64,000 nucleotides of DNA. Origin: Sphingomonas sp. S-NIH.Pt15_0812 (GTDB lineage: Bacteria > Pseudomonadota > Alphaproteobacteria > Sphingomonadales > Sphingomonadaceae). The notes under the pieces are model-generated. The model saw only the letters and a list, made by a program, of their open reading frames with translations. It had not been told where the DNA came from and searched no databases. The number at the start of each line of letters is the position of its first letter. Position 1 is the first letter of the stretch. The stretch is from assembly GCF_003951315.1 (NCBI RefSeq), contig NZ_QLJH01000001.1:62001-126000 (forward strand). The letters are read 5' to 3'. The position numbers and the translations under genes are program-made. Of the stretch, positions 38,741 to 47,728 are shown piece after piece.

Positions 38741-40693
38741 ATGCGCTTTCGTTCGCTGCTTTGCCTCTCCACCATCCTGATCGCTGCCGCCGCGCCGGCG
38801 CAGCAGTCGCCCGCGACCGGCCAGGGCGGCGCGATCGGCTGGCCCGCCCATGGCGACATCCCCGCGAAGTTCACGCCGCCGACCGATCGCTACGACTATG
38901 TGAAGCGCGAGGTGATGATCCCGATGCGCGACGGGGTGAAGCTGCACACCGTCATCGTCATCCCCAAGGGCGCGACCGACGCGCCGATCCTCCTGACCCG
39001 CACCCCCTATAATGCCAGCGGCCGGGCGTCGCGCGCTGACAGCCCGTCGATGCTCGCCACGCTGCCGCAGGGCGACGAGGTCTTCGTCCGCCACGGCTAT
39101 ATCCGCGTGTTCCAGGACATTCGCGGCAAATACGGGTCGGAGGGCGAATATGTCGTCACCCGGCCGGTGGTCGGCCCGCTCAACCCGACCAAGGTGGATC
39201 ACACCACCGACGCCTATGACACGATCGACTGGCTGGTGAACAAGGCCAACCTGCCCGAATCGAACGGGCGCGTCGGCATGGTCGGCTCTTCCTATGAGGG
39301 GTTCACCGTGGCGATGGCGCTGCTCCACCCGCATCCCGCGCTGAAGGCCGCTGCGCCCGAAAGCCCGATGATCGACGGCTGGATGGGCGACGACTGGTTC
39401 CACTATGGCGCCTTCCGCCAGGCCAATATCGGCTGGATCGGGTCGCAGACCGGCTACAAGGGCGCGGGCGAGGAGCCGCCGTCGGGCATCTATGACGACT
39501 ATACCCAGTTCCTGCGCGCCGGGTCGGCCGGCGATTGGGCGAAGCGGTCGGGGTACGACCAGCTTCCCTTCTGGGACCGGTTCGTCTCGCATCCCGCCTA
39601 TGACGCCTATTGGCAGGGCCAAGCGCTCGACAAGCTGCTCGCCGCCAATCCCTCCGACGTCCCGACCATGTGGGAGCAGGGGCTGTGGGACCAGGAGGAC
39701 ATGTACGGCACCATCACCGCCTGGGAGGCGCTGAAGGCCAAGGGCAAGCTGGGCAACAACTTCCTGGTCATGGGGCCGTGGCGGCACAGCCAGGCCAATT
39801 ACGACGGCTCGTCCTTGGGCGACTTCAAGTGGAACGGCGATACCGCGACGGAGTGGCGCGAGAAATATCTCTTCCCCTTCTTCGACCAGTATCTGCGCGA
39901 CGGCCAGCCGCGCTTCACGCCGCCGCAGGCGCTGATCTACAATACCGGCGAGAACCACTGGGACAAGCTGGCCAACTGGCCGCTGGCCTGCGAGTCGAGC
40001 TGCGAGGCGCCGCTCAAGCCGCTCTATCTCCAGGCCAATGGCGGGCTGGGCTTCGAGCCGGCGGCCTCGGGCGGCGATTCCTATGTCTCCGATCCCGCCA
40101 AGCCGGTGCCGCATCTGCCGCGCCCGGTGAATTTCGGCGATGGCCGTTGGGGCGCGTGGCTGGTCAGCGACCAGCGCGGCGTCGACGGGCGGACCGACGT
40201 GATGACCTATCAGACCCCGGTGCTGACCCAGCCGCTGCGGGTCTCGGGCGCGCCGTTCGCCGAAGTCTTCGCCAAGACGACGGGCACGGACGGCGACTTC
40301 GTGGTCAAGCTGATCGACGTCTATCCCGACGAGGTGCCGACCGATCCCAAGAAGGGCGGCTATGAACTGCCGATCAGCCTCGACATCTTCCGCGGCCGCT
40401 ATCGCGACAGCTTCGCCAAGCCGTCGCCGATCCCCGCCAACAAGGTCCAGCGCTATCGCTTCCGCCTGCCGACGGTGAACCATGTGTTCCAGCCGGGGCA
40501 CCGGATCATGGTGCAGGTGCAGTCGTCGCTCTTCCCGCTCTACGACCGCAATCCGCAGACCTATGTCCCCAATATCTTCCTGGCCAAGCCGGCCGACTAT
40601 AAGGCGGCGACGGTGACGATCCAGCACGGCGCGGGCGGGGCAAGCGCGGTGTGGCTGCCGGTGGTGCCGGTCGCGCAGCCGACCCTGCCCTGA
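38741..40693 (+). CDS. CocE/NonD family hydrolase (alpha-amino-acid ester hydrolase-like)
   Basis: A 650-aa exported serine hydrolase of the X-Pro dipeptidyl-peptidase (S15)/CocE superfamily. The signal peptide ends near APA-QQ. The alpha/beta-hydrolase domain has MIPMRDGVKLHTVIVIPKG, LLTRTPYNASGR, FQDIRGKYGSEGEYV and the nucleophile elbow GMVGSSYEGFT; the catalytic His is probably in MGPWRHSQAN. A cap and the C-terminal jelly-roll (about 440-640) follow. DIRGKYGSEGEY and GSSYEG are typical of alpha-amino-acid ester hydrolases (beta-lactam acylases). Natural substrate is unknown. ATG at 38741 with AAGGGACGG upstream is preferred to 38717. Confidence 0.9.
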   Translation: MRFRSLLCLSTILIAAAAPAQQSPATGQGGAIGWPAHGDIPAKFTPPTDRYDYVKREVMIPMRDGVKLHTVIVIPKGATDAPILLTRTPYNASGRASRADSPSMLATLPQGDEVFVRHGYIRVFQDIRGKYGSEGEYVVTRPVVGPLNPTKVDHTTDAYDTIDWLVNKANLPESNGRVGMVGSSYEGFTVAMALLHPHPALKAAAPESPMIDGWMGDDWFHYGAFRQANIGWIGSQTGYKGAGEEPPSGIYDDYTQFLRAGSAGDWAKRSGYDQLPFWDRFVSHPAYDAYWQGQALDKLLAANPSDVPTMWEQGLWDQEDMYGTITAWEALKAKGKLGNNFLVMGPWRHSQANYDGSSLGDFKWNGDTATEWREKYLFPFFDQYLRDGQPRFTPPQALIYNTGENHWDKLANWPLACESSCEAPLKPLYLQANGGLGFEPAASGGDSYVSDPAKPVPHLPRPVNFGDGRWGAWLVSDQRGVDGRTDVMTYQTPVLTQPLRVSGAPFAEVFAKTTGTDGDFVVKLIDVYPDEVPTDPKKGGYELPISLDIFRGRYRDSFAKPSPIPANKVQRYRFRLPTVNHVFQPGHRIMVQVQSSLFPLYDRNPQTYVPNIFLAKPADYKAATVTIQHGAGGASAVWLPVVPVAQPTLP

Positions 40694-40702
40694 TGCAAGG
40701 AG

Positions 40703-40730
40703 TCCGGCGGTCCTGGTTACCGCCGGATTT
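40703..40730 (+). terminator. Probable terminator of the ester hydrolase gene
   Basis: A 9-bp perfect stem (40703-40711 with 40719-40727) with a 7-nt loop, followed by TTT and a T-rich stretch, starting 10 bp after the stop codon. Confidence 0.6.
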
Positions 40731-40800
40731 ACCTTTGCGCTTTACGGCGCCCTAACCAGCCTGCGGCTAATGCTGCAGGCCTAGTAGGAAAGGGCGTGCG

Positions 40801-41286
40801 ATGGCACTGACCGCGAAACTGTACCGCGAAGACGATAACCGGGCCGCCGAACGGCATGAGGTCCATCTCGACGCGACGTTGCGCGGGCAGGACCAGCGGC
40901 CGCTGGACGTGGTGGTCGACCAATTGTCGGTCACCGGCTTCCGCATGTCCTGCGCGGACTATTTGCCGATCGGCGCGTCGGTGTCGCTCGGCATCGCCGG
41001 GATCGGCCGGCAGAGCGCGCAGGTCGTGCGCCGCGCGGGCGATCGCTATGGCTGCCGGTTCGACGTGCCGCTCGCCTCGCATCCGCTGGCGCTGCAAGCC
41101 TCGCCGAGCACGGTGGTCGCGGCCGCGTTCGGCCCGCCGGAGATGATCCGCTACGCCGCCGACGAGACGCCGCCGCTCGACGCCTTCGAGCAGAGCGTGC
41201 GCAAGTTCCGGGGCGTCATCATCCTGACCGGCCTGGCCCTGCCATGGATCGCGGTCGTCGCGGCCGGTCGGTTGCTGTTCGGCTGA
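40801..41286 (+). CDS. PilZ-domain protein with C-terminal membrane helix
   Basis: A 161-aa protein. The PilZ domain (about 15-95) has AAERHEVHLDATLRG and VDQLSVTGFRM, corresponding to the RxxxR-like and D/NxSxxG c-di-GMP motifs, though in degenerate form (the first motif is ERHEV rather than a full RxxxR), so binding is uncertain. A hydrophobic helix near residues 137-158 (VIILTGLALPWIAVVAAGRLLFG segment) probably anchors it in the inner membrane. AGGAAAGGG precedes the ATG. It stands alone, just before the exopolysaccharide region, where c-di-GMP control would make sense. Confidence 0.8.
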   Translation: MALTAKLYREDDNRAAERHEVHLDATLRGQDQRPLDVVVDQLSVTGFRMSCADYLPIGASVSLGIAGIGRQSAQVVRRAGDRYGCRFDVPLASHPLALQASPSTVVAAAFGPPEMIRYAADETPPLDAFEQSVRKFRGVIILTGLALPWIAVVAAGRLLFG

Positions 41287-41457
41287 GGGCAGGGCGACCG
41301 CCCGACCGATCCGCCCGGACCGCGCCCCGGATCGGAGGCGTGGAGGGACTCGCAGAGATAACCTGCCCCGCCTCCAGGGCATGATGGTCCGGCGGTCATG
41401 GCGACACGCCTTCGCTTGAATCACTGGCGTGTTTGCAGTCGCACACCGATCGGCGGC

Positions 41458-41928
41458 TCAGCGAAGCTCCAGTCGATCGCCGCGCAGCGTCACTGATTCG
41501 ATCTGTCCCAGCACATTCTGTCCCAGCAGCGAGCTGGGCGCGCCCGGTGCGATCACCGCGCGGACCGGGCCCAGGCGGCGGCCGGCGATCACCAGCGCCT
41601 CGATCCGCGCCTCGACCATCGCCGAGTCGCCGACGGCCGTGCGCAGACGTTGGCCCGTATCGGCCAGGGGATGCGCGCCGATCCGCCTGGCATCCCGCGG
41701 CGTCAGCACGACGACGTTCGCTCCGGTGTCGACGACGAAGCGCACCGCCGTGCCATTGGCCGCTATGGTGAGGCGGAACAGCCCATCGCGATCCTGCGCG
41801 ACCCGCACGGCCGGCATGGCCTGGGATGGCGCCTGCCCCCTCGACGCCACGCCGCCGGCCGGGGATATCCCACCCGCCAGCGCGGCGGCGACCAAGGGAA
41901 TCAGGCGCAGGGGAATGGGCAGCGGCAT
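41458..41928 (-). CDS. Retropepsin-like aspartic protease, exported
   Basis: A 156-aa protein with an N-terminal signal or anchor. The single retropepsin-like domain has VRFVVDTGANVVVLTPRDARRIG, with the catalytic Asp-Thr-Gly, and a second conserved SSLLGQNVL segment, as in the TIGR02281-type clan AA proteases of alphaproteobacteria. It would function as a dimer, as retropepsins do. Substrate unknown. It is transcribed away from the exosortase gene; the 259-bp gap to that gene holds no further recognisable gene. Confidence 0.85.
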   Translation of the reverse strand: MPLPIPLRLIPLVAAALAGGISPAGGVASRGQAPSQAMPAVRVAQDRDGLFRLTIAANGTAVRFVVDTGANVVVLTPRDARRIGAHPLADTGQRLRTAVGDSAMVEARIEALVIAGRRLGPVRAVIAPGAPSSLLGQNVLGQIESVTLRGDRLELR

Positions 41929-42187
41929 GACCCGACCATGCGTGACCGGCCGTAAAGGAAGCGGTCGGTATCATGGTTACCCATTGATGAAGATTGATTT
42001 GATCCCTGCCGGAACGGGACAGGCCGGGCACGGGCCGGCCATTGCCAAGGTGCGGCCGCGACCTTAGAGATCGACCCCCAAGGGGAAGGATGGCGACGCC
42101 GGTGGGCAGTGGGCAGGACAGCATCCCGCCCGATCGATCGCGCCGGCGCTTCCGGATCATAATGACGCCCTTAACTTTTGCTGGGTC

Positions 42188-43186
42188 ATGATTGCCGGGA
42201 TTATGAATCTGAGTTCGTCGCCACACGCCATGCCGGTCACCCCCGTCGACGACGGGGACGCCGCGCCCGCCCCGACCGCCACAGGCCAGCGCGCCACGCC
42301 CGTCCGGCAGAATCCGGACCTGCTCGCCTTTGCGACGCTGGTCTGGAACCGCTTCCGCCGCAATCCGATCTTCTGGCTCGGGATCATCGCGCTGGTCGCG
42401 CCGACGCTGTACGATGTCGCGTCGCGCGGCTGGGGCACCGATCAGGCTGCTCATGCGCCGATCGTCTTCGCCACCGCGATCTGGATCTTCGCCCGCAGCG
42501 CCCGCCGCGCCGCGATCGTCGCGGTGCCGCCCAAGGCCTGGGCGGCGGCGCTGGCGCTGGCGCCGCCGCTGCTCCTCTATATCGCCGCGCGCGTGACCGG
42601 GCTGATGGAGGTGCGCGGGCTTGCCGCCTATCTGGCGGTGGTCGCGGTGCTCTATGCGGTTGGCGGCGCGCGCACGCTGGGCGTGCTGTGGTTCCCGATC
42701 CTCTACTCGATCTTCCTGATCCCGATCCCCGACACCTTCGTCGACATCGCGACCCAGCCGGTGAAGCTCGGCATCTCCAAGGCGGTGGTCGGGCTGCTCT
42801 CGAACCTCGGCCTGCCGGTCGCGACCTCGGGCGTCAGCATCTATATCGGCCAGTTCGAGCTGCTGATCGCCGCCGCCTGCGCCGGGCTCAACTCGCTGAT
42901 CAGCCTGACCGCGATCGGCAGCTTCTACGTCTATCTCCGCCACAATGCGAGCTGGCGCTATACGCTGCTGCTGATCATGATGATCTTCCCGATCGCGGTC
43001 TTCGCCAATTTCCTGCGCGTGATGATCCTGGTGCTGCTCACCTATTATGCGGGTGAAGCGGTGGCGCAGGGCTTCCTGCACGAAGCGGCCGGCCTGTTCA
43101 TGTTCGTGGTGTCGGTGCTCACCATCTTCCTGATCGACAAGGTATTGACGATGATCGGCACCCGCATGGGCTGGATGACCGCATGA
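42188..43186 (+). CDS. xrtV: Exosortase (XrtV type)
   Basis: An integral membrane cysteine transpeptidase-like enzyme that processes C-terminal sorting signals on exported proteins. 332 aa from this start, with about eight helices. The exosortase triad is present: AAACAGLNSLISL (Cys231), FANFLRVMILVLL (Arg277) and FLHEAAGLFMF (His298). Its stop overlaps the start of epsI (ATGA), a pair seen in V-type exosortase systems of sphingomonads, which is why XrtV is proposed over XrtA. Start is uncertain: ATGs at 42203 and 42230 are possible and no strong ribosome-binding site marks any. No substrate with a matching tail was found in the window. Confidence 0.85.
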   Translation: MIAGIMNLSSSPHAMPVTPVDDGDAAPAPTATGQRATPVRQNPDLLAFATLVWNRFRRNPIFWLGIIALVAPTLYDVASRGWGTDQAAHAPIVFATAIWIFARSARRAAIVAVPPKAWAAALALAPPLLLYIAARVTGLMEVRGLAAYLAVVAVLYAVGGARTLGVLWFPILYSIFLIPIPDTFVDIATQPVKLGISKAVVGLLSNLGLPVATSGVSIYIGQFELLIAAACAGLNSLISLTAIGSFYVYLRHNASWRYTLLLIMMIFPIAVFANFLRVMILVLLTYYAGEAVAQGFLHEAAGLFMFVVSVLTIFLIDKVLTMIGTRMGWMTA

Positions 43187-43938
43187 GCAGCGTCGCCACG
43201 CCGCCCTTCGATCCCGCCGTCGCACGACCGGAGTCCGCGCCCAATGCGGTGCCGGTGCGCGAGGGCGACCCGATCTCGCGCCGCAAGATGATGATCGGCC
43301 TGGCGCTGGGCGCGACGGTCGCGGTGTCGGAGCTCTACGTTCCCCGGCGCAGCGTGGCGCGCATGACCGACAAGTCGTTCGCCGCGCTCTTCCCCGACAA
43401 GGTGGGGCCCTGGACCTATGTCACCGCGTCGGGCCTGGTGCTGCCGCCGCAGGACCAGTTGTCGCGCTTCCTCTACGAGCAGCTGCTGACCCGCATCTAT
43501 GCGGAGGATAACGGTCCGCAGGTGATGATGGTGCTGGCCTATAGCAGCGTGCAGGAAGGACGGCTCCAGGTCCACCGGCCGGAGGTCTGCTATCCGGCGG
43601 CCGGCTTCACCATCCTCGACAATGAGTCGATGGCGATCCCGATCAACCCGTCCTTCGCGATCCATGGCCGTTTCCTGGTCGCGGATCGCGGCGCGCGGCG
43701 GGAATATGTCTTCTACTGGACGCGCGTCGGGCCGAACATGCCGATCCGCTGGTTCGACCAGCGGCTGTTCATGGCGAAGGCCAATTTGCAGGGCTATATC
43801 CCCGACGGCCTGCTCGCCCGCGTCTCGGTCATCGCCGAGGATCGCGAGGAAGCGGTCGCGGCGCTGACGCATTTCGTCCAGACGATGGTGAAGACGGTCG
43901 GCCCCGCCGGTCGCAAGATGCTGATCGGCCCGCATTGA
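43183..43938 (+). CDS. epsI: Exosortase-associated protein EpsI (V-type)
   Basis: A 251-aa EpsI-family protein. A short N-terminal cytoplasmic part with SRRKMMIGLALGATVAVSELY gives one membrane helix (or an uncleaved signal); the periplasmic domain has FPDKVGPWTYV, VMMVLAYSSVQEGRLQVHRPEVCYPAAGF (listed as landmarks AYSSVQEG and HRPEVCYPAAGF) and YWTRVGPNMP. The HRPEVCYPAxGF signature with its conserved His and Cys is diagnostic of the family. EpsI accompanies exosortases in exopolysaccharide loci; its function is unproven. Translationally coupled to the exosortase gene. Confidence 0.9.
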   Translation: MSSVATPPFDPAVARPESAPNAVPVREGDPISRRKMMIGLALGATVAVSELYVPRRSVARMTDKSFAALFPDKVGPWTYVTASGLVLPPQDQLSRFLYEQLLTRIYAEDNGPQVMMVLAYSSVQEGRLQVHRPEVCYPAAGFTILDNESMAIPINPSFAIHGRFLVADRGARREYVFYWTRVGPNMPIRWFDQRLFMAKANLQGYIPDGLLARVSVIAEDREEAVAALTHFVQTMVKTVGPAGRKMLIGPH

Positions 43939-43940
43939 TC

Positions 43941-43954
43941 GGCGGCCGGCCGCC
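43941..43954. terminator. GC palindrome between convergent epsI and accessory gene
   Basis: A perfect 14-bp palindrome of G and C directly after the epsI stop, within a larger set of GGCCGG inverted segments to about 43975. A weak bidirectional barrier is possible. Confidence 0.3.
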
Positions 43955-43985
43955 CGGGGCGACGGGCCGGCCGGTCGCGCCTGGA

Positions 43986-44228
43986 TCAGGCGCGGGCGAA
44001 GGGCTTCAGGAAATACCAGGTATAGGCGAGGGCGGCGACGAAGACGAGAACGGCGAAGATGTCGTAACCGTTATTGCCTAGCCAATTGGTCACCGCACAG
44101 CCCAGCGCCGGGGCGATATAATGATACATGGAATCCTGGGATTCTTCTGGTCCGATCGAGCGCTGGAGCAGCAGCACGACCAGGCCCGCGAAGAACGCCA
44201 CCGTAACCCAATCGTAGATAGTCTGCAT
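43986..44228 (-). CDS. Small membrane protein, probable XrtV sorting-system accessory protein
   Basis: 80 aa with two or three hydrophobic helices: YDWVTVAFFAGLVVLLLQRS at the N-terminus, a middle HYIAPALGCAVTNWLGNNGYD and AVLVFVAALAYTWYFLKPF at the C-terminus. Size, sequence style and place beside XrtV/EpsI match the small accessory protein annotated in V-type exosortase systems. AGGAA precedes the ATG. It faces epsI and is divergent from the EpsD-like gene. Function unknown. Confidence 0.65.
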   Translation of the reverse strand: MQTIYDWVTVAFFAGLVVLLLQRSIGPEESQDSMYHYIAPALGCAVTNWLGNNGYDIFAVLVFVAALAYTWYFLKPFARA

Positions 44229-44334
44229 CTAGGCGTTCCTTCCAAATCGTCGAATCGGCCTGTACAGGCATTGCAGTAAGATTTTCTAGGCTTCGTCCCG
44301 GTTAGTGGACGATGGTGGGGAGTGGAAGAAGGTT

Positions 44335-45174
44335 ATGCGTTCCAAAATGATCACGGTCGCGCTGCTGGCGACGGCCGCCGTCTCGATCTCCGGGTGCAAG
44401 CGCGCCGCGACCGGCCAGGTCGTGGCGGTGGTGAATGGCGAGGAAGTCTCGCTGTCCGAACTGAACAGCGAGCTGCAGAACGCCCCCCAGGGCGGCGACA
44501 AGACCGCGCTGCGCGCCGCCGCGCTCCAGAACCTGATCAACCGCAAGCTGATGGTGCAGCAGGCGCATGATCGCGGCATCGACAAGGATCCCGAATTCCT
44601 CCAGCGCCAGCGCCGGATGAACGACGAGCTGATGATCTCGATGCTCGGCAACCAGGTGACGAAGAACGTGCCGGTGCCCAGCCAGACCGATATCGACGCC
44701 TATATCGCCGCGCATCCCGACATGTTCGCCAGCCGCACCATCTACCCGGCCGACCAGATCGTCTTCGCCCAGCCCGAGGACGCGTCGCGCCTGAAGGCGC
44801 TGGAGGCCGACCATACGCTCGACGCGGTGGCCGCGCGCCTGACCCAGATGGGCATCCAGTTCGCCCGCCAGAAGGGCCAGCTCGACACCGCCGCGACGCC
44901 GCCGGAGCTGCTGGCGCAGATCAAGCGCCTGCCCGCCGGGGAGCCGTTCGTGCTCGCCGCCAATGGCCGCGTGATCGTCAGCGTCCTGGGCGCGCCGCAG
45001 GTCCAGCCGATCAACGGCGACCAGGCGAGTCGCATCGCCGCCGAGGCGATCCGCCGCCAGGCCGTGTCGGACATCGCCAAGAAGCAGGTCGAGCAGGCCC
45101 GTGCCTCCGCGAAGATCGAATACCAGCCGGGCTTCGCCCCCGCCGATGCCAAGGGCGGCGCGGCGAAGAAGTAA
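44335..45174 (+). CDS. EpsD family peptidyl-prolyl cis-trans isomerase lipoprotein
   Basis: A 279-aa exported parvulin/SurA-like protein of the EpsD family found in exopolysaccharide loci. The lipobox is SISGC. The N-terminal SurA-like helical region (VVAVVNGEEVSLSELNSEL, ALQNLINRKLMVQQA) is followed by a weak PPIase domain (YPADQIVFAQPEDASRLKAL to FVLAANGRVIVSVLGA). It may fold or escort outer-membrane export components or exosortase targets. ATG at 44335 with GGAAGAAGG upstream is preferred over 44305. Followed by a strong terminator. Confidence 0.88.
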   Translation: MRSKMITVALLATAAVSISGCKRAATGQVVAVVNGEEVSLSELNSELQNAPQGGDKTALRAAALQNLINRKLMVQQAHDRGIDKDPEFLQRQRRMNDELMISMLGNQVTKNVPVPSQTDIDAYIAAHPDMFASRTIYPADQIVFAQPEDASRLKALEADHTLDAVAARLTQMGIQFARQKGQLDTAATPPELLAQIKRLPAGEPFVLAANGRVIVSVLGAPQVQPINGDQASRIAAEAIRRQAVSDIAKKQVEQARASAKIEYQPGFAPADAKGGAAKK

Positions 45175-45197
45175 GCTTCGCCCGCGACGACAGGAAA

Positions 45198-45227
45198 GGG
45201 GCGTGCCGCGCGGCGCGCCCCTTTTTT
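45198..45227 (+). terminator. Rho-independent terminator after the EpsD-like gene
   Basis: A 10-11 bp GC stem (45198-45221) followed by six T, 24 bp after the stop. It lies between the convergent EpsD-like and WecG-like genes. Confidence 0.9.
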
Positions 45228-45230
45228 CGT

Positions 45231-45974
45231 TCAGCCGCGCGCCCGATGGCGACGCGCGAGCAGGAAGATGCGGGGCCCCTCGACCAGATAGCGCCGCCAC
45301 ATCCGGCGCGGATTGCCGAGCAGCCGGTGCGCCCATTCCAGATGCAGGCGCTGCATGAGGTCCGGCGCGCGGGTCTGCTCGCCGACCACGAATTCGATCG
45401 CCGCGCCGACGCACAGGCCGATGCCGGTCGCGCCCGGCTGTGCGGCGATGCGGGCGGCGAGCAGCTCCTGCTGCGGCGAGCCGACCGACAGGAACAGGAA
45501 GCGTGCGCGCGTCCCGGCGGCGAACCGCGCGGCGGCCTCCAGCGCCGCGGCATTGCGGCGCAGCCCCATGGGCGGCGCATGATGGACGATGTCGAGCGTC
45601 GGATAGCGCGTCCGCAACCGCTCGGCCGTCTCCGCCCGGCCGCCGATGATCGCGACCCGGTCGCCCGGCCGGCACAGCCGCTCCAGGATCATGGCGGTCA
45701 GGTCGCTGCCGGGCGCGACCGGCAGGGTGATCCCCTGCCGCCGGGCGAGGGCGGCGAGGATGCGGCTGTCGCACACGCACCATTCCGCCCCGCGATAGGC
45801 GGCCCAGACCGCGTCGCCATCGGGCATCGGGTCGTGCAGCCGGACGACATGGTCGACATTGGGAGTGACCAGATAGGCGAAGCGGGCCTCGGCCGGGCGC
45901 TGGCCGAACCGCTCGAGCAGGTCGTCCAGCGTCAGCGGATCATAATCCACGCCGATGAAGCGGGTCCGGGTCAT
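45231..45974 (-). CDS. WecG/TagA/CpsF family glycosyltransferase (GT26)
   Basis: A 247-aa GT26 glycosyltransferase that adds a sugar to a lipid-linked intermediate on the inner face of the membrane. Family motifs: FAYLVTPNVDHVVRLHD, AEWCVCDSRILAALARRQG, VAPGSDLTAMILE, VAIIGGRAETAERLRTRYP, FLFLSVGSPQQELLA and GLCVGAAIEFVVGEQTRAPDL, with a basic C-terminus for membrane contact. Start overlaps the stop of the TPR lipoprotein gene (ATGA). It probably elongates the repeat unit begun by the hexose-1-phosphate transferase at 58871. Confidence 0.92.
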   Translation of the reverse strand: MTRTRFIGVDYDPLTLDDLLERFGQRPAEARFAYLVTPNVDHVVRLHDPMPDGDAVWAAYRGAEWCVCDSRILAALARRQGITLPVAPGSDLTAMILERLCRPGDRVAIIGGRAETAERLRTRYPTLDIVHHAPPMGLRRNAAALEAAARFAAGTRARFLFLSVGSPQQELLAARIAAQPGATGIGLCVGAAIEFVVGEQTRAPDLMQRLHLEWAHRLLGNPRRMWRRYLVEGPRIFLLARRHRARG

Positions 45975-47620
45975 GGTGTCGAATCTCCGTCGTCGGATAG
46001 GGGCGCGGAATAGTCGGGCGAACCGGTCGTCTCCTCCGGCGGTGGCGGCGGGACCGATACGGCCTGCCCGTGCAGCCGGGCGAGGATGGCGGTGCTCCGC
46101 GCCGTGCAGGGTCCGTCGCCCCCGGCGCGGCACAGGCGCTGTCGCGTCGCCCAGGCGGAAGCGGACATCGGATTGCGCAAGGTGAAGGCGCGGGCCAGCG
46201 ACAAGGCCTCGTCCAGTCGGTCGCGCTGGGCCAGCATCGTCGCATAGAGCCGCAGCATCGTCGAATCGTCCATCGCCGCCCGCGCGCCATCGGCCAGCGT
46301 CCGGTCCGCCAGCAGCGTGTCGCCCTGCGCGCGGTAGATGCGGGCGAGCAGCGCATAGGCATAGGGCGATTCGGGATCGTCGCGCATGATCACGCGCGCG
46401 TCGCGAAGCGCGGCATTCGTGTCCCCCCCCGCCAGGGCGGCGGTGGCGCGGGCGGTCAGGGCCATGGGCCGGTCCTCATCGAACGCCAGCACCGCATTGG
46501 CCAGACGGGTGGCGTTCGCCGCATCACCCGATCCGGCAAGCGCGGCCGCCAGCGCACCCTGCGCATCGGTGGTGGCGGCGGTCGGCGCCTGTCCGGCATA
46601 GGTGGCCAGCAGCCGTCGCGCGGTGGCCCAATCCTCCCGCCGGACCGCATATTCGGCGACCGCGAGCATCAGCGCGGGCGAGGGGGCGGAACCCCGCGTC
46701 AGCGCCGCCGCCAGCCGGGCCGGCGCGACGTCGGTGTCGGCGAGCATCGCCACGGTGGCGTCGCGCAACGCGTCGTCGGCATCGGACGTGTAGAGCGTGG
46801 CCAGCGTCGTGGCGGCGGCGTCGTCCTGTCCCAGCAGCACCTGCACCCGCGCCAGCGCGATCTGCGCGTCGCGATCGGTCGCGCGCGCGTCCGCTTCGCG
46901 GCGGGCGACGCCCAGCAGCGCGCGGCTGTCGTAGCCGCGCTGGTAGAGCGAGGCGAGCTGTCGGCGCAGGTCGGGGCTGCCGCCGCCTTGCGTGAAGATC
47001 GGGGCGATCAGCGCCACCGCCTGCTTCAGGTCGCCGCGCTGCTCGGCGATGCGGCTGGCCAGCACGCGCACCACCTCCTGGTCGGGCTGCTCGGAGAGCA
47101 GCGCCTTGCTCATCTGTTCCGCCGCGTCGAGCCGACCGCGCCGCAGGGCCACCGTCGCGCGCACCAGCCGGCCGTTCAGGCTGCCAGGGTCGATGGCGAG
47201 CAACTGGTCGGCATAGCGACCCGCATCGTCCAGCGCGTTGCTGGCGAGCGACAGCTGCGCCAGCGCATCGATCGCCTCGCGGTTCGATCGATCCTGGTCG
47301 AGCGCGGCGCGGAACGAGGCGAAGGCGCCGCTGTAATTGCCGAGCTGGATCTGGTTGCGCGCGCGCGCGATCCACAGGTCGGGCGAATTGTCGCGCAGTT
47401 GCACCGCCTTGTCGAACTGGATCTGCGCCCCGCGATAATCGCCCATCGCGGCAAGCTGTTGCGCCTGGGCCTGGGCGGCGGCGGCGCGTTCGTTGGCGGA
47501 CTGGCATGCCGCCAGCGCCAGTGTGAGCGCCAGCAGCACCGCCGTGGCCCGCCGCCGCCCCGGGCGGGGCGAGCGCGGCCATAGCGCTGAATTCTTACCG
47601 AAAGCTGCCAGATCGCGCAT
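45971..47620 (-). CDS. TPR-repeat lipoprotein of the exopolysaccharide locus (PrsT-like)
   Basis: A 549-aa lipoprotein (lipobox LALAAC after a basic N-terminus) made of many TPR units from about residue 50 to 500, for example AMGDYRGAQIQFDKAVQLRDN and LGNYSGAFASFRAALDQD, with an acidic, Pro-rich tail. It resembles the PEP-CTERM/exosortase-linked TPR lipoprotein PrsT, thought to be a periplasmic scaffold in polysaccharide assembly. It is coupled to the WecG-like gene and divergent from the Wza-type export operon, from which it is separated by 108 bp. GGATAGGGA precedes the ATG. Confidence 0.82.
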   Translation of the reverse strand: MRDLAAFGKNSALWPRSPRPGRRRATAVLLALTLALAACQSANERAAAAQAQAQQLAAMGDYRGAQIQFDKAVQLRDNSPDLWIARARNQIQLGNYSGAFASFRAALDQDRSNREAIDALAQLSLASNALDDAGRYADQLLAIDPGSLNGRLVRATVALRRGRLDAAEQMSKALLSEQPDQEVVRVLASRIAEQRGDLKQAVALIAPIFTQGGGSPDLRRQLASLYQRGYDSRALLGVARREADARATDRDAQIALARVQVLLGQDDAAATTLATLYTSDADDALRDATVAMLADTDVAPARLAAALTRGSAPSPALMLAVAEYAVRREDWATARRLLATYAGQAPTAATTDAQGALAAALAGSGDAANATRLANAVLAFDEDRPMALTARATAALAGGDTNAALRDARVIMRDDPESPYAYALLARIYRAQGDTLLADRTLADGARAAMDDSTMLRLYATMLAQRDRLDEALSLARAFTLRNPMSASAWATRQRLCRAGGDGPCTARSTAILARLHGQAVSVPPPPPEETTGSPDYSAPLSDDGDSTP

Positions 47621-47698
47621 ATGTCCCTATCCGGGCCATGTCAGCCCAATCCACCGTCCCATATGGCTTTTCCCCGGTCGAGCGGGTAAGGCAAGCCC

Positions 47699-47708
47699 GT
47701 ACCGGTAC
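47699..47708. promoter_or_regulatory. Palindrome in the divergent promoter gap of the polysaccharide operon
   Basis: GTACCGGTAC, a perfect 10-bp palindrome, lies 20 bp before the export-protein ATG in the 108-bp gap between divergent operons. A regulator site is possible, but no -10/-35 pair of good quality is recognised beside it. Confidence 0.25.
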
Positions 47709-47728
47709 AAGCGTCGAAGGGGATCGCG

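Noticed and set aside
43183..43938. EpsI as the missing polymerase of the polysaccharide locus
   Set aside because: It has one membrane helix and a periplasmic EpsI domain, unlike polytopic Wzy proteins.
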